From NCBI GenBank assembly GCA_029959085.1, contig JARWIR010000024.1, forward strand, positions 17,720,296-17,784,295: 64,000 nucleotides of DNA. Direction: 5' to 3'. Of the stretch, positions 11,055 through 24,661 are shown in pieces. Position numbers and translations under genes: made by a program. The notes beneath the pieces were generated by a model. It was not told the DNA's origin, ran no database searches, and saw only the letters and a program-made list of their open reading frames with translations. The stretch is from Nemophila menziesii. Taxonomy: Eukaryota; Streptophyta; Magnoliopsida; Boraginales; Hydrophyllaceae. The stretch's first letter is position 1; every line of letters starts with the position of its first letter.

Positions 11055-11284
11055 GTGTCTTGAATACGAAGAAGAAACCCAAAAAAACTTGAATATATAG
11101 AAGGTAACCTACTTACCAATATTGTTCATGGGTGTTCGCTCTTGATTTGGGTATATTTTATTCAGATCGTGAGAAGTTTTGTAATTGGGGAAATGCGCAT
11201 GAGATTAGGGCTCATGGAAAAGACAAAAGATATGTTTTATTTAATTAATTAAGTAAGAAGAGATAAATTATCTAATGTAACAAG
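11055..11284 (-). repeat. Outer left arm of the large inverted repeat
   Basis: This segment is the reverse complement of the outer right arm (20,140-20,560). Shared landmarks are GTCTTGAATACGAAGAAG, AATATTGTTCATGGGTG, GTGAGAAGTTTTG and GAGATTAG. It is separated from the rest of the left arm (18,223 onward) by the LINE fragment and the LARD element inserted in it. Confidence 0.75.
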
Positions 11285-11407
11285 TAGGTTTCTCTTCGAG
11301 CCCGAACTGTTCTTGGAAAGACAGGGCTATCCTCGATGATATTAAAAATATGGCGAAAGACTACATCAATCTACGTATCTGTGGTGTTAGAAGAACAGCG
11401 AATAAGG
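11285..11407 (+). pseudogene. LINE 3' end, part 1 (split by LARD)
   Basis: Together with 18,045-18,222 this forms the C-terminal end of a LINE RNase H domain. The frame gives ILDDIKNMAKDYINLR and RRTANKVANWLAKAF across the insertion point, matching the family's R..N..A..LAK ending. The copy is strongly 5'-truncated. The TAAGG at 11,403-11,407 is the target site copied by the LARD. Confidence 0.75.
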
Positions 11408-12782
11408 TGTTGGCATATAGCCTCCCTTAATAGGTTGTTTTAATATGACAAATCCTCTTATGATTAGTGTGCTAATTACTCTTGTTATATTAATCCTAAC
11501 TTGCAATATTATTCATCAAAAACACTTTTCATATCATTCTTATTATATCTCTTACATATGCTTTTATTCATATCTTTATATACTTTGAGATATAGCCTTA
11601 ATGATCAACTGCAATGTTTATAAGAATGATGTTACCTACAACTTTCGTGAAGAAGATTTATTGATCCGAGCATCAAAGCATAGGTCAATTCTATCAAAGA
11701 TGTTTGGTGCGGTACACCGGACCTATGGCGCGGTACACCGGACCAAGAATGCGGACCAGGGCGCGGTGCATGGCTAGTCCGGTCAGAAAGATAGAAAATC
11801 TAACCGTTGAGGTGCGGTACACCGCACGATACTTGCGGTACACCGCAAGGAAGGTTTTTCTGCACAAAGTTTATGTCATAAGAAATATATCCGTTGGGAG
11901 ATTAATAGATCCGTTGGACTCAAGCCTTATGACCGTTGGAAGCTATTTTCTGCTATAAATTGAAGCTCTTTGAAGGCTACAACTACACCAACTAATTACA
12001 AACATTAAGGGGCTTAATTGTTATCATTCAAGAAGGTGTCAAGAGCTATACATTGTCAAAATCAATCTCAGTGAGTTTATTAGTCCTATCCAACTCATCC
12101 AAGGAGTTAATCAAATAAGCCACAAAGTTTTATCTACTCAAGAGGAGTTTACATGCTTATAGTTATATCCACTCTTTAGGAGATTATCTAGCAAAGTAGT
12201 TTCACCCCTTAAAACACTTTGTATCTATCCTCTTAAGTCTAGGTCTTGTAATTGATAGATTAAGAGAGAATTCAAGTATAGGGAGTATACTTGGTGTCCT
12301 TGTGTTGTGATTACACAAGTGTTTGTCATTCGTGTTATCGAAGAGGTTGTAAGGGTTATTGTGTTCTCGACCCGGTTAAGAGAGACACGGGAGCTTAGTG
12401 AAAAGCTTGAAATCCTAAGGAGGCTTCCTTAGGTAGTGGATGTAGGGAAACCGAACCACTATAAATCGCGTGTATCTTTCTATCCTTACTCTATTTACTT
12501 TCCGCACTTTATATGTTTGATAATATGCTAGCATGAATATTGTGATATTGATTATCTAGTTTATCTAACATATAGTCTTCTAGAGTAACAAGAGATTAGA
12601 TTGTCGATTTACTTGTTAAACTTATATATCGAACCTCTAACTTATCCTTTGCATGATCCTATAAGTGTTTGATATATTAATTTGACTCCGAAGTTTTCTC
12701 TTAAACTTAAAATTGTCCAAAAGTTTTTTAATTAGGCATTAATCTTATTAGTAATCCTATTCACCCCCTTCTAGGACTATCA
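11408..12782 (+). repeat. 5' LTR of LARD
   Basis: The 1,375-bp LTR starts TGTTGGCATATAGCC and ends CTAGGACTATCA. It contains GC-rich GCGGTACACCG motifs between 11,709 and 11,848, including two perfect hairpins (11,812-11,827 and 11,833-11,848). A possible TATA element, GCTATAAATTG, is at about 11,951. Confidence 0.95.
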
Positions 12783-12784
12783 AT

Positions 12785-12797
12785 TGGTATCAGAGCC
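12785..12797 (+). other. Primer-binding site (initiator tRNA-Met) of LARD
   Basis: TGGTATCAGAGCC lies two bases after the 5' LTR. It is complementary to the 3' end of plant initiator tRNA-Met, the usual primer for minus-strand synthesis. Confidence 0.9.
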
Positions 12798-14358
12798 TAA
12801 CTCTACGTGAATAGCTTAACCGTTAGTAGAGTAAACGATTTGGAATTTAATCTTTTGGAAGAGTTGTTTTCTACACAACCTCCATTTTCTTGTAGGTGAT
12901 CGTTACTTTGCTTGGAGGAAACAAATGGAAGAATTAATATACGAAAGAACACTCAAATCTCGAAAAAGAAAAATCCGGTGATTTCTTTTCTTTATCTCGT
13001 ATATATTTTTGCGTTCCTCCTTATGGCTTGTGTTTATGGTTTGGTTGTGATTTGATTAGTTGTGTTTGTTGTTATCATGTTTTATCTTTGGATATTATCT
13101 TGTGATACTAATCATTGTTTTAATGTTATTAGTGATATTGCATCTAATTCTCATGAATGATGTTTTTGCACTTTAGCTCTTAGAATTTTGATAATTGCAT
13201 TTTAGTCCCCAAAATTTTCAAAATTTGCACTTTGACCCCTCATAGTTATTAAATTCTCCAAAGTGTCATAGTTTGGACTTCATAATATTTCACATGTAAA
13301 ATTTGCCATTTTAGTTCATATTTTTGAAAAATTGCATTTTTTGTCCCTACTATGTGAAATTGCTTTTTAGTCCCTCAACGATTATAAAATTTCACTTTTT
13401 ATTCTTACTAGTTTTTATATCTTTCAAAAGTGCCTATTGATTCTTTTTATCGTTGACAAAAAGGGAAGAAAGATCAAAGATACTAGTTTTCACTTTCAAA
13501 TCTTTATTTATCTTTGAACACAAATTTGCATTTTCATATGTCTTTTAGTAACGGTGAGTTTTAAAGAAATTGCTTTTCAAAATATTTTTCCGATAATCTT
13601 TTGCATTTCCCATAGCATTTCAAAAATGTTTTTATGCATAGATTTATGGGAAATTAATCCATTATTGGTCATTAACTCATTTGCATGAATTTGTTTAGCC
13701 TTACTATCTATATGTTGTGCTTCATTATGTGCTTATGTGGTTTATTCCCTATTGTGCAAATATCTTGTATGTCTTGACCTTTTCATACTTAAAATTGCTT
13801 AACTTTGATTTTGGGTCTTTTCGAATTTTTTAGAAAATATAGGGGTATTTGTGTAATAAACTGTTTTATGTGTTTTCGGGATTTACTTTGTGTTTCTTTT
13901 CAAAACAAAAATTATCTTCTAAGTTTTATACCATTCCGAATCTTTTGGGGAAGTTTCGAATGTGTTTCGGGTGTTTTCAAAAGAACCAAAAAATTCCTTC
14001 ATAGTGTCTAAGTCGAACACTTTTGCGGTGCACCGGACCACTCCGCGGTACACCGCGATCCAGGGTTTCAGCGTTTTTTATTTTTCCTTTATTTTTCGCC
14101 CAGTTTATTTTTGCAGTGCGGTACACCGCACGGTTTCCGCGGTACACCGCGAGTTAGGTTTTTGTCAGCGTTTTAAACCCGCTAGTCCTTTTTTCCTCTT
14201 CATTCCCCTCTTTTAAACAAAACCTAACCCACTCCTCCTCCGCTGCTGCAATTTCCGGCGACCTAACCACCACTCCTCCACCACCTAAAGGTATAATCTC
14301 TCCACAAAATCACTCCTATCTCTCTCTCTCTCTCTTTCATTACCCATCTATTTTCACC

Positions 14359-15597
14359 ATGAGAGAAAAGAAATCTGCTCCAAGGAAGAAAGCCACCACC
14401 GGAGCTTCCTCCAGCCGCCGTCGTGCACCATCTCCGGCGAGGTCACCAACACCACCTCCACTCCGGCCATTTGATCCTCTCCCGGGATGAACCATAAGTG
14501 CTTCAGCTTTTCCCTCGGGTGATAATTATCTTTTTGAACTCCTTTCCTTCCAAGGTTGTGAAAATATCTTTCAATTTTCGGGTAGTCAATTAGCTAGTGG
14601 GTTGATTGAAGAATTTTACTCTAATTTTGAATATGATTGTGCTAATAATTCGATAAAATCAATAGTTTCGGGTACTCCTTTACGGTTAAAGTTAAATGTT
14701 TTGTGTGCTCGTTATCATATTCCTTCGGATGGGTTTAGTGGCTTTTGGTCTAGTGGTTGGGATGGTTCTAGCCTTGATGTGGTAGCTCAAAACGAAGTTA
14801 TTGAATTCGTTAATAGTAGAATGCTTATTCGTGATGGAAATTGGAATTTACGTAACTTTGATCCGGAGTTCATAGTAGCTCACAAATTTCTTATTTCGGC
14901 CGTGATTCCAAAGGATAAACATGATGCTAAATTAATCCCTTACGAAGCTTATCTCCTATTTTTGATCTTCGCTAAACAAACGATTAACATTATTGCGATA
15001 ATGTTCAAATGGATGAACCATGCTAGAGCATCGAGGGATAAAGTCCCATACGGTATTTTTCTTACTAAAACCTTTGATGCTAGTGGAATTTCCTTAGGAG
15101 GAACGAATGTGAGACCAATAGATAAGGCTTGGTGTTTTGATTATATCACGATTAAAAGAATGAAATTTTCTATCTATAATAACACCTATGTTTCGCACTC
15201 ACATATTAATCGTATTTCGGATGCTTCAATTCGTAATCGTATCTTACAAGCAAGAGAAGGAACTTTCGGTCCGGAGCTTAACACACTTGAACTATTGGAT
15301 AACCCGGCCCAACAAAATCCTATCCCAAATGAGCCTACTCAAAGCCAACCCATTCATGAGGATCCTCCTAATCCATCTCGTTTTGAAAGCACAATAACTC
15401 GTTTTATGGATTATATGGGTAGAAAATTCGAAGCTTTGGTAGAGAAAATAGAAAGGAAGTTTGGGGTGTTAGAAGAGAAATTGGGAATTCTTGCTAGTGA
15501 GATGACTTGCGTGAGAAATGATGTCTCGTGCATTAAAGATGATGTGTCTCATTCTCGCCACCGTTCTAGAAGCCGCTCTCCCCGTGAAAATCGTTAA
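14359..15597 (+). pseudogene. LARD gag-like / putative plant transposon protein ORF with one internal stop
   Basis: The frame opens at ATG 14,359 and runs to the TAA at 15,595, broken only by TGA at 14,488-14,490 (codon 44). After the stop it is open for 369 codons, with an in-frame ATG at 14,602 giving a 331-residue product. The N-terminus is basic and Pro/Ser-rich. The middle resembles the 'putative plant transposon protein' family found in plant LTR elements (around IPYEAYLLFLIFAKQTINI and KVPYGIFLTKTFDASGISL). The C-terminus has a predicted coiled coil (FEALVEKIERKFGVLEEKL) and an RS-rich basic tail. The role is unknown; nucleic-acid or particle binding is inference. The stop could be a CGA-to-TGA transition. 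Confidence 0.7.
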
Positions 15598-16650
15598 TTG
15601 GTCGTGTTTGGGTGTTTTTTAAATCTTCATTTTATCCTTCTTGGTGTTTATGTGTTTTATTGTGGTTGTTTTGGACTAAGTATGTGGTGTTTATGCTTTA
15701 ATTGTTTGTGGGTCCGTGTTTTGGACATTTAGGATATTATTGCTACTTGGTTTTATTTGGATAATGTTTTAGGATGCTATGTGTTTTATTTGGATAATTG
15801 GTTAAGTTTGCTTTGTTTTATCTTGAATGTTAGATGCTTAAAATTTTATGCTTCGGATATTGATATTGCTAACATGATATAGGTACTATTGCATCCATAT
15901 TCCTTGATCTTATTCTATATTGCTCTTTAGTCCCTATAGTTTGTTCGATTTGTCATAGTTCTTAAAATGATTGAAAATTGCATTTAGGTCCCTAAAAGAT
16001 TTTTCAAATTGCTTTTGAGTCCCTAAAACTTTTTGAAAAATAATTTTTGTTCACCTATATCTTTTCAAAAAATTACATTTTACCCCTAAACCTCTTTAAA
16101 AATGTTTTCAAATATTCTTATTAGGGAGAAATTGTAGATCAAACTTTTACAAAATTGAAACAAACTCTATGAATTGTGTAAGGGGGAGTTTTCGTTAAAA
16201 CATATTTAAAAACTTAAATGCTTGACTAATCATTTATCTCATATATTGCAACTAATCGTTTGTGTCATTAGAAAGCATATGAAATGAAAATCTATCGATC
16301 AAGGAGTTGGTAAAAAGTCTCTATCTCTTGCTCTTACAATTATCTATCTTTGTGCATCTCTTTCTAAAATTGTTTTTATCCCTAAACTTTTGCACACTCT
16401 TAAAATCGTTGTTTAAAATCTATTCACTTGAGTTTTAGCTCTTCTATCTTTAGTTGTTTTTATTACCCCGTCTTTTTGATGAAGACAAAGGGGGAGAAAT
16501 ATGTGCACTAAAACTTTCAAATTGCACTTTTTAAATCTCACAAATGCACCTCAAATCTTATATGCTTTTTGTGAGGGGGAGCTTTATTTCATTAGTGCTT
16601 AAACTTTCATATCATTCCTAAGGTGTTTTAGTGAAGGATTTGTCATCATC

Positions 16651-16663
16651 AAAAAGGGGGAGA
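16651..16663 (+). other. Polypurine tract of LARD
   Basis: AAAAAGGGGGAGA lies directly upstream of the 3' LTR, the expected plus-strand primer site. Confidence 0.9.
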
Positions 16664-16664
16664 T

Positions 16665-18039
16665 TGTTGCCATATAGCCTCCCTTAATAGGTTGTTTTAA
16701 AATGACAAATCCTCTTATGATTAGTGTGCTAATTAATCTTGTTATATTAATCCTAACTTGCACTATTATTCATCAAAAACACTTTTCATATCATTCTTAT
16801 TATATCTCTTACATATGCTTTTATTCATATCTTTATATACTTTGAGATATAGCCTTAATGATCAACTGCAATGTTTATAAGAATGATGTTACCTACAACT
16901 TTCGTGAAGAAGATTTATTGATCCGAGCATCAAAGCATAGGTCAATTCTATCAAAGATGTTTGGTGCGGTACACCGGACCTATGGCGCGGTACACCGGAC
17001 CAAGAATGCGGACCAGGGCGCGGTGCATGGCTAGTCCGGTCAGAAAGATAGAAAATCTAACCGTTGAGGTGCGGTACACCGCACGATACTTGCGGTACAC
17101 CGCAAGGAAGGTTTTTCTACACAAAGTTTATGTCATAAGAAATATATCCGTTGGGAGATTAATAGATCCGTTGGACTCAAGCCTTATGACCGTTGGAAGC
17201 TATTTTCTGCTATAAATTGAAGCTCTTTGAAGGCTACAACTACACCAACTAATTACAAACATTAAGGGGCTTAATTGTTATCATTCAAGAAGGTGTCAAG
17301 AGCTATACATTGTCAAAATCAATCTTAGTGAGCTTATTAGTCCTATACAACTCATCCAAGGAGTTAATCAAATAAGCCACAAAGTTTTATCTATTCAAGA
17401 GGAGTTTACATGCTTATAGTTATATCCACTCTTTAGGAGATTATCTAGCAAAGTAGTTTCACCCCTTAAAACACTTTGTATCTATCCTCTTAAGTCTAGG
17501 TCTTGTAATAGATAGATTAAGAGAGAATTCAAGTATAGGGAGTATACTTGGTGTCCTTGTGTTGTGATTACACAAGTGTTTGTCCTTCGTGTTATCGAAG
17601 AGGTTGTAAGGGTTATTGTGTTCTCGACCCGGTTAAGAGAGACACGGGAGCTTAGTGAAAAGCTTGAAATCCTAAGGAGGCTTCCTTAGGTAGTGGATGT
17701 AGGGAAACCGAACCACTATAAATCGCGTGTATCTTTCTATCCCTACTCTATTTACTTTCCGCACTTTATATGTTTGATAATATGCTAGCATGAATATTGT
17801 GATATTGATTATCTAGTTTATCTTACATATAGTCTTCTAGAGTAATAAGAGATTAGATTGTCGATTTACTTGTTAAACTTATATATCGAACCTCTAACTT
17901 ATCCTTTGCATGATCCTATAAGTGTTTGATATATTAAGTTGACTTAGAAGTTTTCTCTTAAACTTATAATTGTCCAAAAGTTTTTTAATTAGGCATTAAT
18001 CTTATTAGTAATCCTATTCACCCCCCTCTAGGACTATCA
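16665..18039 (+). repeat. 3' LTR of LARD
   Basis: This is 1,375 bp, the same length as the 5' LTR, starting TGTTGCCATATAGCC and ending CTAGGACTATCA. It differs from the 5' LTR at roughly 20 scattered positions by eye, all substitutions as far as I can see. Confidence 0.95.
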
Positions 18040-18044
18040 TAAGG

Positions 18045-18222
18045 TTGCTAATTGGCTCGCTAAGGCCTTTTGCAATTCTATTTTGTCTCCTTCTTGGATT
18101 TGTAACATTCCTTTAGATTTGAACGTTTTAATTTGTAATGACTCTTTCACTTTTGCTGCGACTGGATTTGGTTAACCCTTGCTCGCCTTATTTTTAATAT
18201 ATTTGTCCCTTTACTTTAAAAA
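18045..18222 (+). pseudogene. LINE 3' end, part 2, with A-rich tail
   Basis: Continues part 1 (11,285-11,407) after the LARD. It encodes the last residues of the RNase H region (VANWLAKAFCNSILSPSWI) up to the stop at about 18,172. A short 3' untranslated stretch follows, ending in an A-run at about 18,215-18,222, the expected LINE tail. Confidence 0.75.
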
Positions 18223-19150
<928 letters not shown>

Positions 19151-19334
19151 AACAATTACTTTTTCGTAGGTAGAGAGTTTGTACAAGCTTATTATCAAGA
19201 TATTATCAACGATGAAATGGAAAAAATAAAGACTGAAAACAAATGGAAACTATTCATGAAACTGCATAGTTTCCGTAAAAATGTATGGAATTGCCTTCGA
19301 AAATAAAAATATTCTTATGGAAAACTTGTATAAA

Positions 19335-20560
19335 AAATTGTAAGAAAATGTTCCATAAATAGCATTTATAAAGTATGTAAGGATAATATTGAATCTATTG
19401 AGTAACTTTTATTCAACTACCTCATTCTTAGAGCTACATACTTGATACTTCCATAAATTTTCTTTCTATGTGACTTCTATCTTAAATGTTGATCTTTTAA
19501 TACATTCTTATGTTAGATTCACCATTTTGAAGATAAACTATGAAGAAACTGATTGAGTTGCATACTTGGATAGCTTGGTACATATGAAAAGTTAGAAAAA
19601 ATACTTTTGAACAATGGTAGGATGGATCCCCCTTGGTAATACATGAAAAGCCTGATTACCCTATGATGAGTAATCTATAATATGGTACATAAAATTCTTA
19701 AGTTATCAACACAAAACATACAATATACAAAAATGAAGAAAAAAACTGAGATATGATGATAAAAATAATGATAATTGCCTAAATATGCATTGTTACTTTT
19801 TTTAGTTTCTCTATAATAGTGTCATTGCATGCATTATCACTAATCATAGGCAAATAGTGGATGGACAAGTATGGTCTCTTTTTTCCAACTCATCTAAAGA
19901 AACTGAGCTAAGTGCATTAGCAATTCAATTTTGAAAGAAAAAACCTACCCGAATAAAAAATCACTCTCATGAATGATTATTATAGAGTCATTAAGTCTAT
20001 CAGGATACAAAAAATATGTCAATCTAGACATTTACTTCCTCCTTTTGCAAATATTAAGAATTTGACATGCAATGATGGGTATGAACCAACAAAATATCAT
20101 CCAAATATCACCTTTTATATGACAACCTAGTTGATACTTCACCTAGATAATTTATATCTTCTTACTTTGTAAATCAAATAAACATATTTTCTCTCTTTTT
20201 CATGAGCTCTAATCTCATGTGTATTTCCCCATTTCGCAAAACTTCTCACAATCTGAATCAAATAAACCCAAATCTAGAGCGGACACCCATGAACAATATT
20301 GGTTAGTTAGGTTTCATCTATGTATTCAAGTTGAGTAATGATAAATGTCACCCTTTTTTGTATCACCCTTTTATCACCTCCTAGGTGCATGCTTACATGT
20401 ACCAATGAATTGATTTCTCTATCCTATTTAATCTTTCTCTATAGTCTATTCAAGGAAATCAAAAAATATATATAAAAAGGTGATAAAGGGTGACACTAAA
20501 ATGGGTGACGTATATCATTACTCACTCAAGTTTTTTTAGGTTTCTTCTTCGTATACAAGA
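19335..20560 (-). repeat. Right arm of the large inverted repeat
   Basis: Reverse complement of 18,223-19,150 (inner part) and of 11,055-11,284 (outer part), interrupted by the MITE at 20,332-20,523. The arms together are about 1.1-1.2 kb, with a spacer of about 180 bp (19,151-19,334). No ORF. The arrangement would give a long hairpin RNA if transcribed. A foldback or long-TIR MULE origin is possible, but I could not fix exact ends or a target duplication. Confidence 0.8.
20332..20523. mobile_element. MITE inserted in the inverted-repeat arm
   Basis: A 192-bp element with imperfect inverted ends (GAGTAATGATAAATGTCACCC at the left, GAGTAATGATATACGTCACCC read inward from the right). The uninterrupted opposite arm provides the empty site. 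The flanks repeat eight bases with one mismatch (ATTCAAGT at 20,324-20,331, ACTCAAGT at 20,524-20,531). The terminal consensus (GAGTAATG...TATCACCC) is shared with the MITEs at 26,228, 36,099 and 48,783. Confidence 0.85.
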
Positions 20561-23519
20561 CATTTTCAGTAGCAAAAAAAAGTTTATATATCCCATTCTC
20601 ATTCATTTTTGGAATTTCTATTTTATCCCATCTTTTACAATAAATTCCATTCTTACCATTATTATTCCACAAAAATTTACCATGTAGTGAGCTAATTTTG
20701 TTAAAAATAACATGGCTTAGCAAAAAATAAACCTCCCCACCCACCTACCTACATGAAGATGCGATTTTGTTTGAAAGGATAAAAGAATCATGGGATGGAG
20801 GCTGTGAATAGATATAGAAGAAATAAAGAAGATGATCTTAAACGATGATAGAATGATAACACCAAATCTCTACAACTTTAGCTCAGCCAATTACAAAGGG
20901 CAGTGAGTCTAGAACAAGTCGCTTAGTCAAGAACTCCATTTCATAAATGACTTTGATCTTTGTAAAAAGCTTCATTAATTTGTTATCTTGTATATATCTT
21001 TCTACTATACAATATATAACACACACATTTTTCTACTAAACAAATAAATATCTCGATGATCTAAAAGGTGTTAGGCACTAGGTGGAAAGCTTTGTACTTT
21101 TGAGCGCCCAAGAGACTTAGCAGACACTAGGTATTTTTTTAGAGTCCTTAAGCTCAATTTAAGTTAATATCCAAAACCTCTTATGCTTAATATATATGAA
21201 AGCAGGAGAAAATTCACAAAAAAACAAGAATCCTTGAAGACCCGTTCATGGCACTATACGACACAAAGGAATCATGTAGCAGAACTTATGTAGCAAAAAC
21301 AACATGAGAAACATGTTATAAAAGAGGACGGGCTAAATTATTTATTATATCACGAAACAAAGAGGCCGTTTAGCCAAGGCGCCCCCAACAATAAGGCCAT
21401 GTGCTGAAATATATGAATTTATGTACCTCCATCCATGCATTTGTCATGCTAAAAAGGTTCCCTTACCAATTCATCTCACTGATAAAACTGCTATTTTGAG
21501 AGAAAAATATGTTCTACCTTATTTCAATAAAGGTTCTCTTCTTATTCAGTTTATATGAACTTAAATAGACTCAGAATTGACTAAATTAGTGATAATTATT
21601 TCTTAGTTATAAGAGTTTGTGAGCAAGTGTCCCGAATACATATAATCATAGCCCCTGACCTTGCCTCAAAGCCTAAAACTTTTATTTGTGTTTGCTGCAA
21701 CACTTTATTAACTAATTTGAGCCTAATAAATTGCATAGTCTCATAATATACCTTGACAAAAAATATCTAAAGGTATTTGGAATTTTTATATTTAGTAACC
21801 TAATTAATTCTTGAAGGTCCAAATAAGAAACTGGAAATTTACTAACAATCTTCCACCGTACCTAAGTAATAATTGGCCATAAATATGTTCTTTAGTGTGT
21901 ATCACCAGTCTATCTTATAAAGGATTCAATTCTTTTGCCTTATTTCTGAGGAAACAACACATCATATAGGAATCCATATGCTCAAAATGAGTCTTACATG
22001 CATACTCAGGCTCTTGGTATCACAACTACATCTTGATACCAATACCATGTGTTGATAGTGTTCAACCACACAGTATGGAGACCTTATCGGAGGTCTAATT
22101 CACTCCATGTTCCATGGAGGTCCTAGCATAACTGTCACGAGTTATTCCTATATCTTAGAGAATCAATCTAGAGATAAGTATAGGTTTCATATATATATAT
22201 ATAAAAATATATGTATATATATATATATATTCTTCTAACAACAAGGAGCTCACCACATTGGACACCATATTTTTGTATGACTCTCGAACCGCAAGCATAA
22301 AGATAATTGAGGCCTCTGGGTGATCAATGCATATACTCATTATCTATGTTTTAGTATTTTGAATTCTTTATTTACAGTATCCATGATATTCTTAGTCCCT
22401 AGTCTCATGACATTTTATGCACACATTCTCAATATATACCACAATCATGGTACATTTAGAGTCATGACGCATGTAGGCTCATACTCCTACTCATTTTTCA
22501 CATATCTTGATGCCTTCTTTTTAAGTTAAAACATTGGTTCGACGTATATACCATTGGTTCTATTAGGCTCTCCCCAAAGTTATTTCAATGAATATCATTA
22601 TCTTATTTTTAGGAGAAATCTGTAGGACGTATATACCCTTGTGTTCCCTTCAATCTGTATCCAAGTGTACATTTTAGATAGTCGTCTCCAACTGAGAAGA
22701 GATAAGCTTGCCCTATAAATGCTAGGTACGTCGATCGTTACTTAAGTTCTAGTTTCAAGAACATAAAGATTCTTTGGAACAATGTCTCTTTAGGTGGTAT
22801 ATTATGGTGGAAACCTCTATCCATCTTTTGAATGATGTATTCTTTATGATTATGTTGATCAAAGTATTACCGCTTCCATAGTTACTCAATCATGACTACT
22901 ATAGTCTATTTAAATGTTCTGTTACCCATAAGAAAAATGTAGATTCTTTGATGAATACACCCACCGTTGTATAGGAATTTAGGCAGGAATTGAATACTTT
23001 AAATTTTAAGTTTATCTCATTTATTATGTAAGTATGATCGATTTTAGTTAATATTTTTTTAGGTGAGGTCATTACTCAGTTCAGAGGATTGCTTATGCTT
23101 ATCAATCACCAATGGAATGTATCAGAGTCTTATGTACCTTGTATTGATATACGATCATGACTTGTCTTATTGCTTTGAGATATCAATTACACATTAGGTT
23201 TTAATGCTTTAATGTGTCTAATTTAGAGTCTTTTTAAAGAAAATTACTTTTTATACATCTGAGAGGCTCTTTGATTTTAAGCCATTTTAACTCGCGTAAG
23301 ATTTAATCCTAAAATCTCTTGCTCATCACATGAGTAACCTAACCACAAGAGTATCATGTTTTTTGACAAAATATTTCTTATCGACCAAGATTCATAATGA
23401 AAATTTACCAGAGTTAAGCTCATGTTCTATTTTTAGTTTTATATTGAATTCGTTTGAATAATTATAGAGATTTTACCATGGTTACAAAAATTGACATATA
23501 GTAATATTTTTTTACCATG
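20561..23519. other. 3-kb stretch without a recognised gene
   Basis: No gene recognised on either strand. It has an AT-rich microsatellite at about 22,188-22,230. The block from about 21,900 to 23,000 has the base composition of old LTR-element DNA but no primer site or protein pattern that I can name. Confidence 0.4.
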
Positions 23520-24300
23520 GTTACAAGATTGATGAATCTTTCAAGGGCTCCATTAGTTAGTGGATTAAGAATGTCATTGAAAGTTATGCGAAAAATGGTT
23601 AGACAGGAGGTTGGTATCTGCCACAGTTATGGCTACGATTTGGAATATCTGGAAGGCAAGGATGAGGGGTTTCTTTGACAAGAAGGCTTGGAATATATAT
23701 GAAATCAATAATAATACAAATATACTCTTGAAGCATTTATTTGCAACAAATTGTGAAAAGAGGGCGAATAATGATTTATTATATGAAGACTCGTCTAAAG
23801 AGAATCTTAATCCCTTTTTCAGTGATGACACAGATTTGGTATGGATGAATGACGCTTCTTTTGCTAACAGTTGGGAACCATCGGGTATTGCTTCGATTGG
23901 TATTAATAAGGAGGGTGTTATTAATCATAAAGTTGTTAAAAGAGTCAGGATTAATTCTGCTATAGAGGGTGAAGCGTGGGTCGTACTCCAGGCCATGATA
24001 TATGTTGCATATCTCAGAGTACAGAGTAGTTCTTTCTACTCTAATAACCTTGAGGTGGTTCAAGGTATTTCAAATGGTGGCATTTCCAATTGGAGGATAA
24101 GACCAATTGTTAGTGAAGCCATCAGCTGGCTCAAGAAGTTACCTTTGTGGAAGGTGATACATAATAAGAGAGATTTTAATCTGATTGCTGACAAAGCGGC
24201 AAAACTTACTAGAAAGTGTTTGGACATCTCAGGATGTCAGTCGATGTCTATTTTAGATTTCTTTGCTTGGATGGATAGGATAGATTGTAATCGGTTGTAA
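23520..24300 (+). pseudogene. LINE-type RNase H domain, 3' fragment
   Basis: A 229-codon open frame (23,611-24,300) plus frameshifted upstream sequence reading SFKGSIS.WIKNVIESYAKNG. The C-terminal 160 residues have the RVT_3 RNase H layout: LVWMNDASFANSWEPSGIASIG (first Asp), EGEAWVVLQAMIYVAYLRV (Glu in helix), SNNLEVVQGI, and HNKRDFNLIADKAAKL (R..N..AD..AK). The Asp expected before the LEVVQGI strand reads Asn, so a catalytic residue may be lost. The reverse transcriptase is absent, so it is a truncated element. Confidence 0.75.
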
Positions 24301-24485
24301 TTTTCGTTTATGACAAAAGAATATATATAACTTTATAAGTTGTCACTATAAATAAAGGTAGAAAAAAGTCTTCAGGCATGCAAGAAATTACATTAAATAA
24401 ATTAAGCAAATTATAATTATTAAAATTAAAATATATATCTCATGTATTACAATATATATTAGAAATGTTACAAAAATCTAAATTT

Positions 24486-24661
24486 GGGTAACCTAAATAC
24501 CACCCTTTTTATACCATGCTCTTATGTCGTGTGATTTGATTGAAAAATGAAACAAAGTTATTTTAAAATAAAGTAATAAATAATTTATTTACAATCAAAT
24601 TACGTCACATAAGAAAATAGTATGAGTGGGGTATGAAAGAGGGTGGTAGATATCACTGCCC
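24486..24661. mobile_element. Tourist/PIF-like MITE
   Basis: A 176-bp element with imperfect inverted ends (GGGTAACCTAAATACCACCC at the left; GGGCAGTGATATCTACCACCC read inward from the right), followed by further paired sequence around TCTTATGT. Target duplication unclear (TTT on both sides). Confidence 0.6.

Larger units (their letters stand above)
11408..18039 (+). mobile_element. Large non-autonomous LTR retrotransposon (LARD-like)
   Basis: A complete 6,632-bp element with a 5-bp target duplication TAAGG (11,403-11,407 and 18,040-18,044), TG...CA termini, two 1,375-bp LTRs, a tRNA-Met primer-binding site and a polypurine tract. The 3.9-kb interior encodes only a plant-transposon-protein/gag-like ORF. 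There is no protease, integrase, reverse transcriptase or RNase H. It must therefore depend on an autonomous relative, as LARDs do. The LTRs differ at about 20 sites by eye (roughly 1-2%), so the insertion is fairly recent. It sits inside a LINE fragment that itself sits in the large inverted repeat. Confidence 0.92.

Noticed and set aside
11704..11958. 84-codon frame present identically in both LARD LTRs
   Set aside because: LTR sequence with GC-rich hairpins; identity simply reflects LTR duplication.
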